Below, in pieces: positions 38,322 to 48,661 of a DNA stretch of 64,000 nucleotides (positions within the stretch are counted from its first letter, which is position 1; each line of letters starts with the position of its first letter). The notes beneath the pieces are model-generated. The model made no database searches and was not told where the DNA came from. It saw only the letters and a list, made by a program, of their open reading frames with translations. Location of the stretch: the NCBI GenBank assembly GCA_963793295.1, contig CAWBZX010000010.1, positions 19,325-83,324 of the forward strand, written 5' to 3'. The stretch is from JAHDHW01 sp963793295 (GTDB lineage: Bacteria; Bacteroidota; Bacteroidia; Chitinophagales; Saprospiraceae). The translations under genes were made by a program, and so were the position numbers.

Positions 38322-38356
38322 AAAAAGGAGCGCCAAAATATTGACGCTCCTTTTTT
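38322..38356. terminator. Bidirectional Rho-independent terminator
   Basis: AAAAAGGAGCG and CGCTCCTTTTTT form a perfect stem around a 12-base loop, between the convergent ELW-repeat gene and the TonB receptor gene. Confidence 0.85.
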
Positions 38357-38363
38357 ATTTCAA

Positions 38364-41045
38364 TTAAAATCTAATATTCAATTTTCCTGAAATAATTGTT
38401 CCATTAAAACCGAATTGATTAACCTCCCAAGGATATTGGAAACGGCCACCAAGATCTGTTACAAAATCTCCTACTGTATTGATTTTGTCTGGATATACAT
38501 TAAGCAGATTATTAACAGCTATACTTAGCCCTACCGTTTTTGAAAAACGATAATCAAGATAAAGGTCAGTAACGATTTTAGCGCCAAAAGTTTGATCATA
38601 GGCTGCATCATCCGTTGGCAAATCACTTCCATTAGGCCCAAGTGGTGCACCATTTAGACCGTTATCAACATGTTGCCAGGTTACTTCTCCAAAATAGGTG
38701 TTGTTTACAACAGCTGTAAAATTTTTGATTTTATAAGAAAGCCCAAAAAGTATTTTATTGTTAGGCCGTGCTGAAATTATTCGGGATTGTTCTTTGCGAT
38801 CAAAAATATCAACTTTCGCATCCGCAATTGGTTTTGGCGTTGCAATTTGCCCTTCAATTTTAGTCTCATTAAAATTAGCAGAAAGATTTATCCCTAAAAC
38901 GCCAGGACCCGCCTGTGTTGAATAATTAGCTACGATATCTACGCCACTTGTGGTAGTATTTACTGCATTTGTAAAAAATTTCAAACTGGTGATTTGAGCT
39001 TCATCTAGTATCTGATAAACCAATGTTGTCGTATCATCAGTCGAAATAGAACTGGAATATACAATCCGGTCATCAACAGCAACCGAGTAATAATCAACGG
39101 AGACATACAATCCTTTAGCTGGTTTAGCAGCAAAACCGAAGGAATAATTTGTGGCTTGTTCTTCTTTTAATTTTGGAACTTCAAGCGAACGAATAACCGA
39201 ACTTTCATTATTAAAAGTACCTTGATTAGAAACAGTTCCTCCTGAAATAAGGGTCTGGACGTTACTCAAATATATTTGATGTAAGGAAGGAGCACGAAAA
39301 CCAGTAGATGCGGAAGCTCTTATTGAAATTTTGTCATCCAAAAATTTATAGCGTGCATTTGCTTTCCAGTTGAAAGTTTCTCCAAAATCAGAATATTTTT
39401 CAAACCTGGCAGCACCTCCAATAAGAAGATCTTCAGTAATATCAAGAACAGCATCAACATAAAAACCAACATTATACCGATTGACATCAATGGCATTTTG
39501 AGGCTGAAGGCCTGGAAATGATTGTGCGCCACCAGAGCCTGTTTCGTTGAAATATGATGCTTCGTCACCAGGATTCGTTACAAAATTTTCTGTTCTAAAC
39601 TCTGTTCCAAAAGATATGGTGAAAGATTCAATCTGCCGGGAAAGATCCAGATTGGAAACTTGATTACGAAACTCATAACCTCCTGGTCTGAAACTTGTTG
39701 GTGATTGTGCACCCAAATCTATGTTTAAGGAGTTGTTTACAGTATAATCCACTATATTTCCTCCAAAAATAGTACTGAGGTCATATTTCCATTCATTTTT
39801 CTGACCACGAACCCCAACAGCAAAGGTATTGTCAAATATATCTCCTTCAAAAGATGGTTGGAAGCCTTGATATTCTTCCCCTGGCTTATGAAAAATGTTA
39901 TGAGGATCCGGGACCCAATATGGAGCACGATATAATGCATAACTGATGCCTTTTCGATAAACCAAACCACCAAAGCTGTATATTTCAGCTTCTTCTGTCA
40001 CCGGTAAGCTCATATTAAAAAACACATCGGCAGTGGTCATATTAGGTGTTCCGACAGTCATCCCAAGTCCAGGATTTTTTTGAATCCAGGGATTAGAAGC
40101 GTCCACGCCAAAAAGATCATCTTTTCCTGGTTCTCCTGCGCGGTTTGTTTCTTCCTGATTACTATATGAAGTGGTTAAATTTACATATCCTTTTTTACCT
40201 AATTTAAAACCAGTATTAATATTGTATCCGATAGAAAAACCATCTCCTTCTGTGGTAATTCCAGAAAATAGATTTACATCTGTGAACTCATAGTCATCTT
40301 TTAATATGATGTTAATTACACCTGCAATGGCATCAGAACCATATTGCGCAGAAGCACCATCTCTTAGTACTTCGATTCGCTCGATCGCTGCTACAGGAAT
40401 ACTTTTCATATCTACACCAACTTCACCTTTTCCGGGAGTATCATTGATATAAACCAAAGAACTGGCATTTTTTCGCTTTCCGTTAATTAAAACCAACGTT
40501 CGGCTTGGTCCAAGTCCTCTTAAATCAGCAGGGTCAAAATGAGCAGTCGCATCCGAAATGGTTTGCTGTGTAGAATTAAAAGAAGGCACCGAATAATGCA
40601 GCATTTTATCAAACGATTGCTGCCCTGTGGTGATCATATCTTCCATCTTTACATTGTCGATTGGAACCGGACTTGTAATCATCGTTCTAGGTCTGAACCG
40701 GGCACCAACAATTACAATATCATCAAGGTTGATTCCGCCTTCTCGCAAGGTAATTTTAATTTCGTCTTCATTATCTACCTGCATCTCTTGCGGTTCATAA
40801 CCAACATAAGAGACAACAAGTGTAATTGGAAGGCTACTTACTTCCAGCATAAAGTTTCCAAGGGCATCTGTGGTTGTTCCAGTTGAGGTTGCCTTATCAG
40901 AGACATTTGCGCCAATTAAAGCTTCTCCGGTTTCATCATCTGATACATTTCCTTTGACAACTACTTGAGTAAAACTGACAGAAGCAATAAAAAGAATTGC
41001 CAAAGTCAGCAAAAAGTTAAGGTGTGGTGTAAGTTTTTTCATCAT
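38364..41045 (-). CDS. TonB-dependent receptor with carboxypeptidase-regulatory-like domain
   Basis: The 893-residue protein has a signal peptide (to about residue 27), a CarboxypepD_reg-like domain (VKGNVSDDETGEALIGANV, about 30-105), a TonB plug (about 115-240, with LRGLGPSRTLVLINGKR and VLRDGASAQYGSDAIAGVINI across its end) and a barrel ending in LNIRF. The plug is of the standard transport type. It lacks a SusD-like or DUF4249 partner in the window, so the ligand is open. ATG 41045 and 41042 are both possible starts. It is divergent from the type B adhesin gene. Confidence 0.93.
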   Translation of the reverse strand: MMKKLTPHLNFLLTLAILFIASVSFTQVVVKGNVSDDETGEALIGANVSDKATSTGTTTDALGNFMLEVSSLPITLVVSYVGYEPQEMQVDNEDEIKITLREGGINLDDIVIVGARFRPRTMITSPVPIDNVKMEDMITTGQQSFDKMLHYSVPSFNSTQQTISDATAHFDPADLRGLGPSRTLVLINGKRKNASSLVYINDTPGKGEVGVDMKSIPVAAIERIEVLRDGASAQYGSDAIAGVINIILKDDYEFTDVNLFSGITTEGDGFSIGYNINTGFKLGKKGYVNLTTSYSNQEETNRAGEPGKDDLFGVDASNPWIQKNPGLGMTVGTPNMTTADVFFNMSLPVTEEAEIYSFGGLVYRKGISYALYRAPYWVPDPHNIFHKPGEEYQGFQPSFEGDIFDNTFAVGVRGQKNEWKYDLSTIFGGNIVDYTVNNSLNIDLGAQSPTSFRPGGYEFRNQVSNLDLSRQIESFTISFGTEFRTENFVTNPGDEASYFNETGSGGAQSFPGLQPQNAIDVNRYNVGFYVDAVLDITEDLLIGGAARFEKYSDFGETFNWKANARYKFLDDKISIRASASTGFRAPSLHQIYLSNVQTLISGGTVSNQGTFNNESSVIRSLEVPKLKEEQATNYSFGFAAKPAKGLYVSVDYYSVAVDDRIVYSSSISTDDTTTLVYQILDEAQITSLKFFTNAVNTTTSGVDIVANYSTQAGPGVLGINLSANFNETKIEGQIATPKPIADAKVDIFDRKEQSRIISARPNNKILFGLSYKIKNFTAVVNNTYFGEVTWQHVDNGLNGAPLGPNGSDLPTDDAAYDQTFGAKIVTDLYLDYRFSKTVGLSIAVNNLLNVYPDKINTVGDFVTDLGGRFQYPWEVNQFGFNGTIISGKLNIRF

Positions 41046-41472
41046 TGTTTTGAAATTAATTAAGGAATTGGGTTCAAAAATTTCTAATCGCGATGATTAT
41101 TTTAAATCATTTCAATTATTTGATTAACGTTTTGGAATTGAAATCGCTGGTTAAGATAATAAAAACAGTGATGTATTTATATTTTAATTCAAGGAGGTTT
41201 TAGAGTATTTTGATTTATTTTCTTGTAATAAGTTAGCTTTTTATTTTGAAAAAATTATTTATTGTGATATAAATATTGGATGGATGGGTGTGGAAACAGA
41301 TTGAGTCTTTCTGACCTAAAAAAAATCAATTGGAAATTGCATGAAGTTTTTGTTTTTTTGACTATTCATATTAAAAATAGATGGTATGGTTTTGGAATCT
41401 TAAGGGTAATCGTTTCAAGGTTTTAAAACAATGGTTCTTGAAAATAATATGACCAAAAGGTTCCCCTTCAAT
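41046..41472. other. Divergent intergenic region between the TonB receptor and the type B adhesin
   Basis: About 380-430 AT-rich bases hold the promoters of two divergent genes. I see no RNA gene, no clear TAnnTTTG box with a matching upstream TTTG, and no strong repeat. A short frame near 41431-41472 may be leader or the true N-terminus of the adhesin. Confidence 0.5.
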
Positions 41473-44400
41473 ATGAAAAAGGAATTCTATAACATTTGGA
41501 TTATTCTTGTCTTTTTTAGCATACTATTTCAGGAAACCATTTTCAGAAATACACAAAACCTTGATCTTGATTCTCAGCAAGTCGTTTTTTCAATTCCGCA
41601 AAATAATTTCGATTTATCTTTTAGAAAAGCTTCAAACTACTATCAATCCAGCAAAAACGGATCAATAACAGAGTTAGAAAGAATAGATGATAGTGGAGCA
41701 AATATTTCTTATTCAGTCTTAGCAGGAGGACCGGTGGTCGCTGCAGTTGACCCTTCTTTTGCTACTATTTGTAGTTTTGAAGAACTCCAACTCACTGCAT
41801 CCGGAGGTAATAATTATTTGTGGGTTCCAAATCCCGGAAATCCATCAGGCGGAGCATTAAGTGCTTATAATATTTCAAATCCAATTTTCAGTAATGGTTT
41901 TCCCGGGTCTTTTTATGTTTACGATGTCATTGTAACAGACGATAGTATTCCAGTAAACGCAGATACAGCATCAGTAATCATCAGTGTTTTAAACAATCCA
42001 TTAATATCCATCTCACCATCTCCCGGTGTTTTTGTTTGTGAAAACGAAGAAGTTATTTTAACAGCTAGTGGGGGAGTAACTTACCGATGGGAAGAAGCGG
42101 TTTCAGGGGATAGCCTTGGAATTGACGCATCATTAATTGTTAATCCATCGATTACGACAACGTACAGAGTTACAGGATACGATTCAAATGGTTGTTACGA
42201 AACCATTGACATAAAAATATTTGTAGAACAGATTAATGCTTTTGCCAATGCTTCTCAAACAAGCGTTTGTGAAGGAGATTCTGTATTGCTCACAGGAGGA
42301 TCAGGGAACCAATTGACCTGGTCTGCAAATAATAATATCATTGGTTTTGGGAGTAGTGTTTATGTAACTCCTTCCCAAAGCACCATCTATAACTTGCATA
42401 TTCAAAACACCTCAGGGTGCCAGGATTCAGCTCAAGTCACTGTTGAATATTACAATTCTCCAGCTGTCTTAAATCCAATAAATACGCTCACAAGCTGTTC
42501 CGGAAACATCATCCCAGTTGGTATTCAAATCAATCAGCTTATTCAAAGTTATACGATTAATGGAACAGGGAGTTTTGCAAATGACGAGATTCATGGAAAC
42601 CTATTGGCTTTTGATGCAATCTATGCAGGAGATACCACAACCTTTTCGGTGACATTATTTGGTGAAAATGGTGGTTGTTCGGTAATTGAATCTTTTCAGA
42701 TATTACCCTGCGCATGTGTTCCGCCAGTAGTATCGGGCATTTCCATTATTGAAGCAATCTGCGGGGGAAAGGATGGTTCCGCAACTATTTATACTGAAGA
42801 TGAAGGTGCTTATTTTTATAATTGGATACCTGATTTAGGAGTCACACAAGGAGCGGGTAATTCAAGAATTGAACTTCCTTTTGGAGCGTATCAAATCGAA
42901 ATCATTGATACTTCAAACCTTGATTGCTCTAGTTTTATTGATGTTTTGATAACAAATACAAATGGTCCTGAGCCAAATGTCGACATCACTCCGGCAAATT
43001 GTTCCCTTTCTGATGGTATTGTAATATTGACTCCCTCTAATTATGATTATTTCTGGGAAGATTTGATCAATTCAAATTCCAGAAATGATCTTTCATCAGG
43101 CAGTTATTTTATAACGATAACTGATCCATTAAATCCGGATTGCAGCAATGTGATTTCGATAAAAGTTGGAGAGGAAAGTCAGATTTCTGCAATGTTAACG
43201 ATTGATGATTTTCCAGATTGCGGATCAAACAATGGCTCCGTTTCAATTCAAACTATTAATGGCAGTGGTGATTACACCTTTTTTTGGCAAGATGGTTTAA
43301 TGACTAGTGATAGCTTAAGAAACGGCTTATCTTCCGGAGTTTATGAAGTTTTAATAACAGACGACAACTCACCTGGCTGTGAATATTCTTTGCAATTTGT
43401 TCTTTCAGATAGTATTGGAACCGCTCAAATCAATTTGAACGAAGTTATCGATGCAACTTGTAATGGAGCTTCAAATGGAAGCGTTGATTATGTCATCAAT
43501 TATGATACAAGCTTTGTTTTTGACGCCGACACTATTATTACGGATGGCACTTTAATTTTTGAAAACGGTAAGTTGCCTGCTGGCGAATATTGTTTATATC
43601 TTTTAAACGGCAATGATTGTATCGTTAATCAGGAGTGTTTCAGTATAAAAGAACCAGAGACTTTTAATTTGCTTTTTGAAATTGAACCAGATTGTGGTTT
43701 GGGTGGAAGTATTGATTTAAGTGTTTGGGGAGGAAGTCCTCCTTACAGCTATTTTTGGAGCGATATTCCTGGGGTGACAGGTATTGACGATAGAACAGGT
43801 TTAGCCTTTGGGGTTTACGCCTTGACTGTTACAGATTCATATGATTGTACGATTTTCGACGATATAATAACTTTGCCTGCTTGTTCCAATGATTGTGATT
43901 ATTTTGGTGGAGTAGATTCTTTGTTTTTGGAACCTGAGAATTGCTTTAGCCTTTCTGAATTTTGTTTTCCTGTCCCAATGAGTAACCTGATCAATTGTCA
44001 GATATTAGACAATGGAAGCCCTTATTCAGGTGTGATTACCAATTGTGATAATGATACATTTCCAAATGGCTACCTCCTCCAATTTGAACCTGGTTATCAC
44101 GAAATAATTATTACAGACACTTTAAATGATTGTTATAATATTTTAATAGTTAATGTAACCTGTTCCAATACTGACAATGTATGTATAAATCAAACAATAG
44201 AGTTTTGTGTAACTGCTGAAGACCTTAATTTGATCGGAGAAATTGCTTCCATGACAAATTTGTGTGCTGATACCGTTAATTACAGCGTATCTTTTGAGTT
44301 TGATCTAAATAATTTATGTGTTCGTTACGAAGGGAAAAGCATGGGTGTTGATACTGCCTGTGTTGAAGTTTGTGATTTTTTGGGAAACTGTGAATCATTT

Positions 44401-45249
44401 GAACTAAGAGTGACAGTTGACAATTGTTTGTTTTCAACTCCCGACTTTTTGGAAGATACTATTTTTATAAATGAAACGGTGGTCTATTGCCCTGATACCT
44501 CAGAATTGGCGGGTGAAGTTGTCTCAATTGATAATTTTTGTCCTGGTCAATCGGGTAATTTCGTTGATTTTTTTCTGGATCAAAACAATTTCTGTGTTGA
44601 ATATACCGGACTCGAAACAGGAGTGGATACGGCATGTATTGTGATTTGTGATGATTTGGGGTTTTGTGATACCACATTTATATATGTGGTTGTAGAAGAA
44701 AGCTTTATTCCTCCAATAGCTGTGGATGACTGTGATAGTACAAATATCGGAGCGCCGGTCGTAATTAATATTTTGGTGAATGATACCCTCAATGGAAGAT
44801 TTTCCAGTGCAAAAATAATCACACAACCGATGTGGGGTGCAGCTACAGTAAATCTTGACCGGTCAGTAACCTATAATGCAAGTGAAGAATATTGCGAACG
44901 AATTGATTCTTTCACTTATGAAGTTTGTACAGATGCAGGTTGCGATACCGCTTCAGTTTGCGTTTGGATTGCATGCGTTGATATTTTTATTTTTACTGCG
45001 GTTTCAGCGAATAAAGATGGGGTCAACGATGTATTTTATATCGCCGGCATTGAAGATTATCCGGAAAGCGTTTTACGAATTTTTAATCGCTGGGGTAATT
45101 TGGTTTACGAAAAAATGAATTATAAAAATACCTGGAGTGGAACTTATAAAGGGAACAACGATTTGCCTGATGGGACTTATTTCTATTTATTAGAATTGAA
45201 GGATGAAAATAATCGTGTATTCAAAGGTTATTTGGAATTATTTAGGTAA
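41473..45249 (+). CDS. Large surface adhesin-like protein with type B T9SS (gliding-associated) C-terminal domain
   Basis: The product is 1,258 residues from ATG 41473 (1,272 from 41431). The chosen start gives an N-terminal hydrophobic segment, although no clear cleavage site is visible. It holds several SprB-like/Ig-like units (NDNSPGCEYS, SYDCTIFDD and similar cysteine-containing turns), two related modules of about 100 residues near 900-1,095 (CVRYEGKSMGVDTACVEVCD and CVEYTGLETGVDTACIVICD), a cadherin-like domain, and the type B C-terminus (FTAVSANKDGVNDVFYI ... GTYFYLLELKD). Such proteins are carried by the T9SS and SprF-like partners to the surface. No sprF gene is adjacent. Confidence 0.88.
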   Translation: MKKEFYNIWIILVFFSILFQETIFRNTQNLDLDSQQVVFSIPQNNFDLSFRKASNYYQSSKNGSITELERIDDSGANISYSVLAGGPVVAAVDPSFATICSFEELQLTASGGNNYLWVPNPGNPSGGALSAYNISNPIFSNGFPGSFYVYDVIVTDDSIPVNADTASVIISVLNNPLISISPSPGVFVCENEEVILTASGGVTYRWEEAVSGDSLGIDASLIVNPSITTTYRVTGYDSNGCYETIDIKIFVEQINAFANASQTSVCEGDSVLLTGGSGNQLTWSANNNIIGFGSSVYVTPSQSTIYNLHIQNTSGCQDSAQVTVEYYNSPAVLNPINTLTSCSGNIIPVGIQINQLIQSYTINGTGSFANDEIHGNLLAFDAIYAGDTTTFSVTLFGENGGCSVIESFQILPCACVPPVVSGISIIEAICGGKDGSATIYTEDEGAYFYNWIPDLGVTQGAGNSRIELPFGAYQIEIIDTSNLDCSSFIDVLITNTNGPEPNVDITPANCSLSDGIVILTPSNYDYFWEDLINSNSRNDLSSGSYFITITDPLNPDCSNVISIKVGEESQISAMLTIDDFPDCGSNNGSVSIQTINGSGDYTFFWQDGLMTSDSLRNGLSSGVYEVLITDDNSPGCEYSLQFVLSDSIGTAQINLNEVIDATCNGASNGSVDYVINYDTSFVFDADTIITDGTLIFENGKLPAGEYCLYLLNGNDCIVNQECFSIKEPETFNLLFEIEPDCGLGGSIDLSVWGGSPPYSYFWSDIPGVTGIDDRTGLAFGVYALTVTDSYDCTIFDDIITLPACSNDCDYFGGVDSLFLEPENCFSLSEFCFPVPMSNLINCQILDNGSPYSGVITNCDNDTFPNGYLLQFEPGYHEIIITDTLNDCYNILIVNVTCSNTDNVCINQTIEFCVTAEDLNLIGEIASMTNLCADTVNYSVSFEFDLNNLCVRYEGKSMGVDTACVEVCDFLGNCESFELRVTVDNCLFSTPDFLEDTIFINETVVYCPDTSELAGEVVSIDNFCPGQSGNFVDFFLDQNNFCVEYTGLETGVDTACIVICDDLGFCDTTFIYVVVEESFIPPIAVDDCDSTNIGAPVVINILVNDTLNGRFSSAKIITQPMWGAATVNLDRSVTYNASEEYCERIDSFTYEVCTDAGCDTASVCVWIACVDIFIFTAVSANKDGVNDVFYIAGIEDYPESVLRIFNRWGNLVYEKMNYKNTWSGTYKGNNDLPDGTYFYLLELKDENNRVFKGYLELFR

Positions 45250-45255
45250 GGTAGG

Positions 45256-45636
45256 TTAACAAAGACTATTAATTAATTTTTTCTCAAGTTCTAAATCGTT
45301 GAATTTTAGGTATTTATCATCAGATAGTAAATTAAAAATCAAACTCGCATTTTTACCATAAAGGTTTACTCGCAATAAAAGAAGCAGACTTGTTGTGCGG
45401 CTATACTCTTCAATTTGATTTAATACCTTTTCGTTTCCAATCTCTGTGTTGACCATTTTCCCCTCTTCAAATATCATTTCATCATAGATATTTGATTCAA
45501 TTACTAAAGATTTTATAATTTTTGAAGTACGGTATTCAACAAACTGAAGTTTGGTGTCAATGATGCTTAAAATATGTTCAACGAACGCATCATTATTACT
45601 GAGGCTTTCTGGTGTGAATTTTATCAAACTATCCAT
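45256..45636 (-). CDS. Small helical protein, unknown function
   Basis: The 126-residue product has no signal peptide and looks mostly helical (FVEHILSIIDTKLQFVEYRTSKIIKSL, shortened here by reading only its pattern of hydrophobic residues), with an acidic middle and a leucine-rich end. I recognise no family. It is convergent with the adhesin gene, seven bases apart, and divergent from the AAA ATPase gene 249 bases away. Codon use is like its neighbours. It could be a small regulator, but that is only a guess. Confidence 0.55.
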   Translation of the reverse strand: MDSLIKFTPESLSNNDAFVEHILSIIDTKLQFVEYRTSKIIKSLVIESNIYDEMIFEEGKMVNTEIGNEKVLNQIEEYSRTTSLLLLLRVNLYGKNASLIFNLLSDDKYLKFNDLELEKKLINSLC

Positions 45637-45885
45637 ATTATGATTTTAATATAAATAGTCTTGGCTATGCATGCAGGCTTCGTTATGTATTAATTCATTG
45701 GTCTTAACCTAGTTTTACAAATAACATGCTAGTTTTGGCTTTTGGAATTCTTTTAACATATGTTCGAAATGATTAAAATATAAGTTCGGATTAATTTATT
45801 TCTTACCTTCCTGGTCGTAAACAATCTTCTTAATAAACCGTTATACTTTTTTCAAATAATCAAAATCTAATAGTTCAATAAAATA

Positions 45886-47358
45886 ATGAAAAAAATTAAA
45901 ACATTGGGAGCATTAAAAGCTTCCGGTTATCAGGCAAAAACGATCAAGCAGGAATTGAGAAGTAATTTAATTAAAAAATTAAAAAACAAAGAATCTGTAT
46001 TTGAGGGAATATTAGGTTTTGAAGACACGGTTTTACCTGATCTGGAAAGGGCTATTTTATCGCAGCATAATGTTTTATTACTCGGACTGCGTGGTCAGGC
46101 TAAGACAAGGATCGCCAGATTGATGATAAACCTACTAGATGAATACATTCCCATTGTTGCAGGAAGCGAATTGAATGATGATCCGTTAGCTCCGATTTCT
46201 AGATTTGCGATTGATCTTATTGAAAAAGAAGGTGACAAAACTGCAATAGAATGGGTGCACAGAGATACCCGATATGTCGAAAAACTGGCAACTCCTGATG
46301 TAAGTATAGCCGACCTTGTTGGTGATGTTGATCCTATAAAAGCGGCTTCATTGAAGTTACCATATTCAGACGAAAGGGTGATTCATTTTGGATTAATTCC
46401 AAGATCGCACCGTTCAATCTTTGTAATAAATGAACTACCTGATTTACAGGCTCGGATTCAGGTTTCATTATTTAATATTTTGCAGGAAGGAGATATGCAA
46501 ATCAGAGGATTCAAACTACGATTACCGTTGGATATTCAATTTGTTTTTACAGCTAATCCTGAAGATTACACTAACCGTGGAAGTATTATTACGCCACTTA
46601 AAGACAGGATTGAAAGCCAGATATTAACTCATTATCCAAAAACACTGGAAATTGCAAAAAAGATAACAGAACAGGAAGTCAGGTTTATTGCGGATCAAGA
46701 TTCGAAAATAAAGGTTCCGGAATTACTCAAAACTTTATTGGAACGGATTTCATTAGAGGCACGGGAAAGTGAATTTGTTGATGAAAAAAGCGGAGTATCA
46801 GCGAGACTTAGTATCTCAGGGTATGAAAATTTATTAAGCACTGCTGAACGACGAATGTTGATAAATGGGGAAAAGAAAACGAGTGTTCGTGTCACCGATT
46901 TTTGGGGTGTCATTCCTGCGATCACTGGAAAAGTGGAACTGGTTTATGAGGGCGAACAGGAAGGACCATATAGCGTTGCAATTGCGTTAATAAGTAAGGC
47001 GATTAAGACGGAATTCCTGAACCATTTTCCAAATCCAGATAAACTTTCAAAAGGTACAGAACGTGACCCTTATGGAACGGTCAGAACATGGTTTTCTGCT
47101 GGAAACACCATTGATCTTTTCAATGATTGCGATGACAAATATTATAAGCAAGAGCTAGATAAAGTTGCAGGACTTAAAAAGCTGGTCAGTAAATTTGATG
47201 AAAAAGATCAATACACTTATATGGAATTTGTCTTGCACGGATTAGCTGAATTTAACATCATTAACAAAGATATTTTAGAGTCAAAATTCAGCTTCCGCGA
47301 TCTTCTTGCTAATCTTTTTGATGAGAATATGTTCGACAGTGATGACTATGATGGATAG
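45886..47358 (+). CDS. MoxR/magnesium-chelatase-like AAA+ ATPase
   Basis: The 490-residue AAA+ protein has Walker A GLRGQAKTR (67-75), an ADLVGDVDP loop (142-150), Walker B FVINELPDL (179-187, with Asn-Glu instead of the common Asp-Glu), a sensor-1 stretch FVFTANPEDYTNRG and an arginine-rich lid. It falls between ChlI/BchI and MoxR proteins, which remodel partners using a VWA-domain co-factor. No VWA gene is next to it; the following gene is on the other strand with a 3-base gap. The partner may lie elsewhere. Cytoplasmic. Confidence 0.85.
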   Translation: MKKIKTLGALKASGYQAKTIKQELRSNLIKKLKNKESVFEGILGFEDTVLPDLERAILSQHNVLLLGLRGQAKTRIARLMINLLDEYIPIVAGSELNDDPLAPISRFAIDLIEKEGDKTAIEWVHRDTRYVEKLATPDVSIADLVGDVDPIKAASLKLPYSDERVIHFGLIPRSHRSIFVINELPDLQARIQVSLFNILQEGDMQIRGFKLRLPLDIQFVFTANPEDYTNRGSIITPLKDRIESQILTHYPKTLEIAKKITEQEVRFIADQDSKIKVPELLKTLLERISLEARESEFVDEKSGVSARLSISGYENLLSTAERRMLINGEKKTSVRVTDFWGVIPAITGKVELVYEGEQEGPYSVAIALISKAIKTEFLNHFPNPDKLSKGTERDPYGTVRTWFSAGNTIDLFNDCDDKYYKQELDKVAGLKKLVSKFDEKDQYTYMEFVLHGLAEFNIINKDILESKFSFRDLLANLFDENMFDSDDYDG

Positions 47359-47361
47359 GGA

Positions 47362-48321
47362 TTAATCCTGTGTTACCAAACCATACCACTCTTTAAATTT
47401 TTCAATCCCTTCTTCAAAAGAAAGGCTGGGCTTGTAATTCAAAAGTTGCTGTGCTTTAGTAACGTCAGCGTAGGTTTCAGGAACGTCCCCGGCTTGCATA
47501 GGCAATCGATTGATAATCGCTTTTTTGTTAAAAACTTTTTCAATCGTTTCAATCATGTGACTCAGCGTTATCGTTCGATTATTCCCAAGATTGATGATTT
47601 CATAATTGGTTTTATCATATTTAACCGCAGCCATAATACCAGAAACAATATCTTTTACATAGGTATAATCCCGTCGGGTGCTGCCATCGCCAAATACTGG
47701 AATAGCTTTGTTTTCCAATATCATTCTCGCAAACTTGTGTATAGCCAGGTCAGGCCTTTGCCTAGGACCGTATACTGTAAATAATCGCAATGCAATAAAC
47801 CGAATACCATAGAGCTCAGAATAAACGTGCCCAAGCAATTCACCGGATATTTTTGTGCTGGCATATGGGCTAATAGGTTTTAGTACAAAATCCTTTTCTG
47901 ACCATGGTACATTCTGATTGACCCCATAAACACTGCTGGAAGACGCAAAGACAAACTGTTTGATATTCAACAACTTACTTATTTCCAGGAGATTTTGGGT
48001 TCCCATTACATTCACAGATTGATAGAGCATGGGATCCTCAATTGATGGACGCACACCCGCTTTCGCTGCAAGATGAATGATTACATCGTAATTGCCGGAA
48101 AGACTTTCTTTTAAACGATCGAAATCCCGAATATCTACTTCTAAAAAAACAAAATCAGGATGCTGATAAAAAGAATCAATATTTCTTTTCTTAATTTCTT
48201 TATCATAAAATGGGTCATAATTATCAATCACCGTAACATGCCAATTGCTCTCAAGTAATTTTTCGACCAAATGACTTCCAATAAAACCAGCTCCTCCAGT
48301 TACAATTGCTCTTTTTTTCAT
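47362..48321 (-). CDS. NAD-dependent sugar epimerase (UDP-glucuronate 4-epimerase-like)
   Basis: From ATG 48321 (another in-frame ATG is six bases upstream) the product has 319 residues of the extended SDR type. It shows the NAD loop TGGAGFIGSH (7-16), DNYDPFYD as in UDP-glucuronate 4-epimerases, the HLAAKAGVRPSIEDP block, catalytic YASTK, and VYGPRQRPDLAIHKF. It should interconvert UDP-glucuronate and UDP-galacturonate for envelope polysaccharide. It is convergent with the AAA ATPase gene and 340 bases from a glycosyltransferase transcribed the other way. Confidence 0.87.
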   Translation of the reverse strand: MKKRAIVTGGAGFIGSHLVEKLLESNWHVTVIDNYDPFYDKEIKKRNIDSFYQHPDFVFLEVDIRDFDRLKESLSGNYDVIIHLAAKAGVRPSIEDPMLYQSVNVMGTQNLLEISKLLNIKQFVFASSSSVYGVNQNVPWSEKDFVLKPISPYASTKISGELLGHVYSELYGIRFIALRLFTVYGPRQRPDLAIHKFARMILENKAIPVFGDGSTRRDYTYVKDIVSGIMAAVKYDKTNYEIINLGNNRTITLSHMIETIEKVFNKKAIINRLPMQAGDVPETYADVTKAQQLLNYKPSLSFEEGIEKFKEWYGLVTQD

Positions 48322-48327
48322 ATTCAA

Positions 48328-48661
48328 TTTAGATTAAGTACGTATTAAGTTTTGCCTTTACCGACTTTCTGGTGGTTTTAAAAAAGTGGTAAAGGTAGGC
48401 CTTTCATCAACAAATTAATAATATTAATATTGATTTTGGTTAAAATTCAATTGTACAATATATTCTGCCTGGAATTCAATAAATTTTAAAAATCGATTTT
48501 AAAATTATTATTCAAAATATAAGTAAACCATTCAGAAAAATATATATTTTATAAATCTAATTTTACTTTTTCTTGGTACTTTTGTTGCAGTTTTGGAACC
48601 GTAAATTTATTTACACGTACAAATGCAAACATAAAAAAAGACAACACGAAAAAGAACAGAA
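48328..48661. other. Divergent intergenic region, epimerase / glycosyltransferase
   Basis: About 330 AT-rich bases. A -7-like TACTTTTG at 48577-48584 could serve the glycosyltransferase, but no TTTG lies at the right distance. A small inverted repeat (GTAAAT, two bases, ATTTAC) is near 48602-48616. No RNA gene is seen. Confidence 0.45.
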
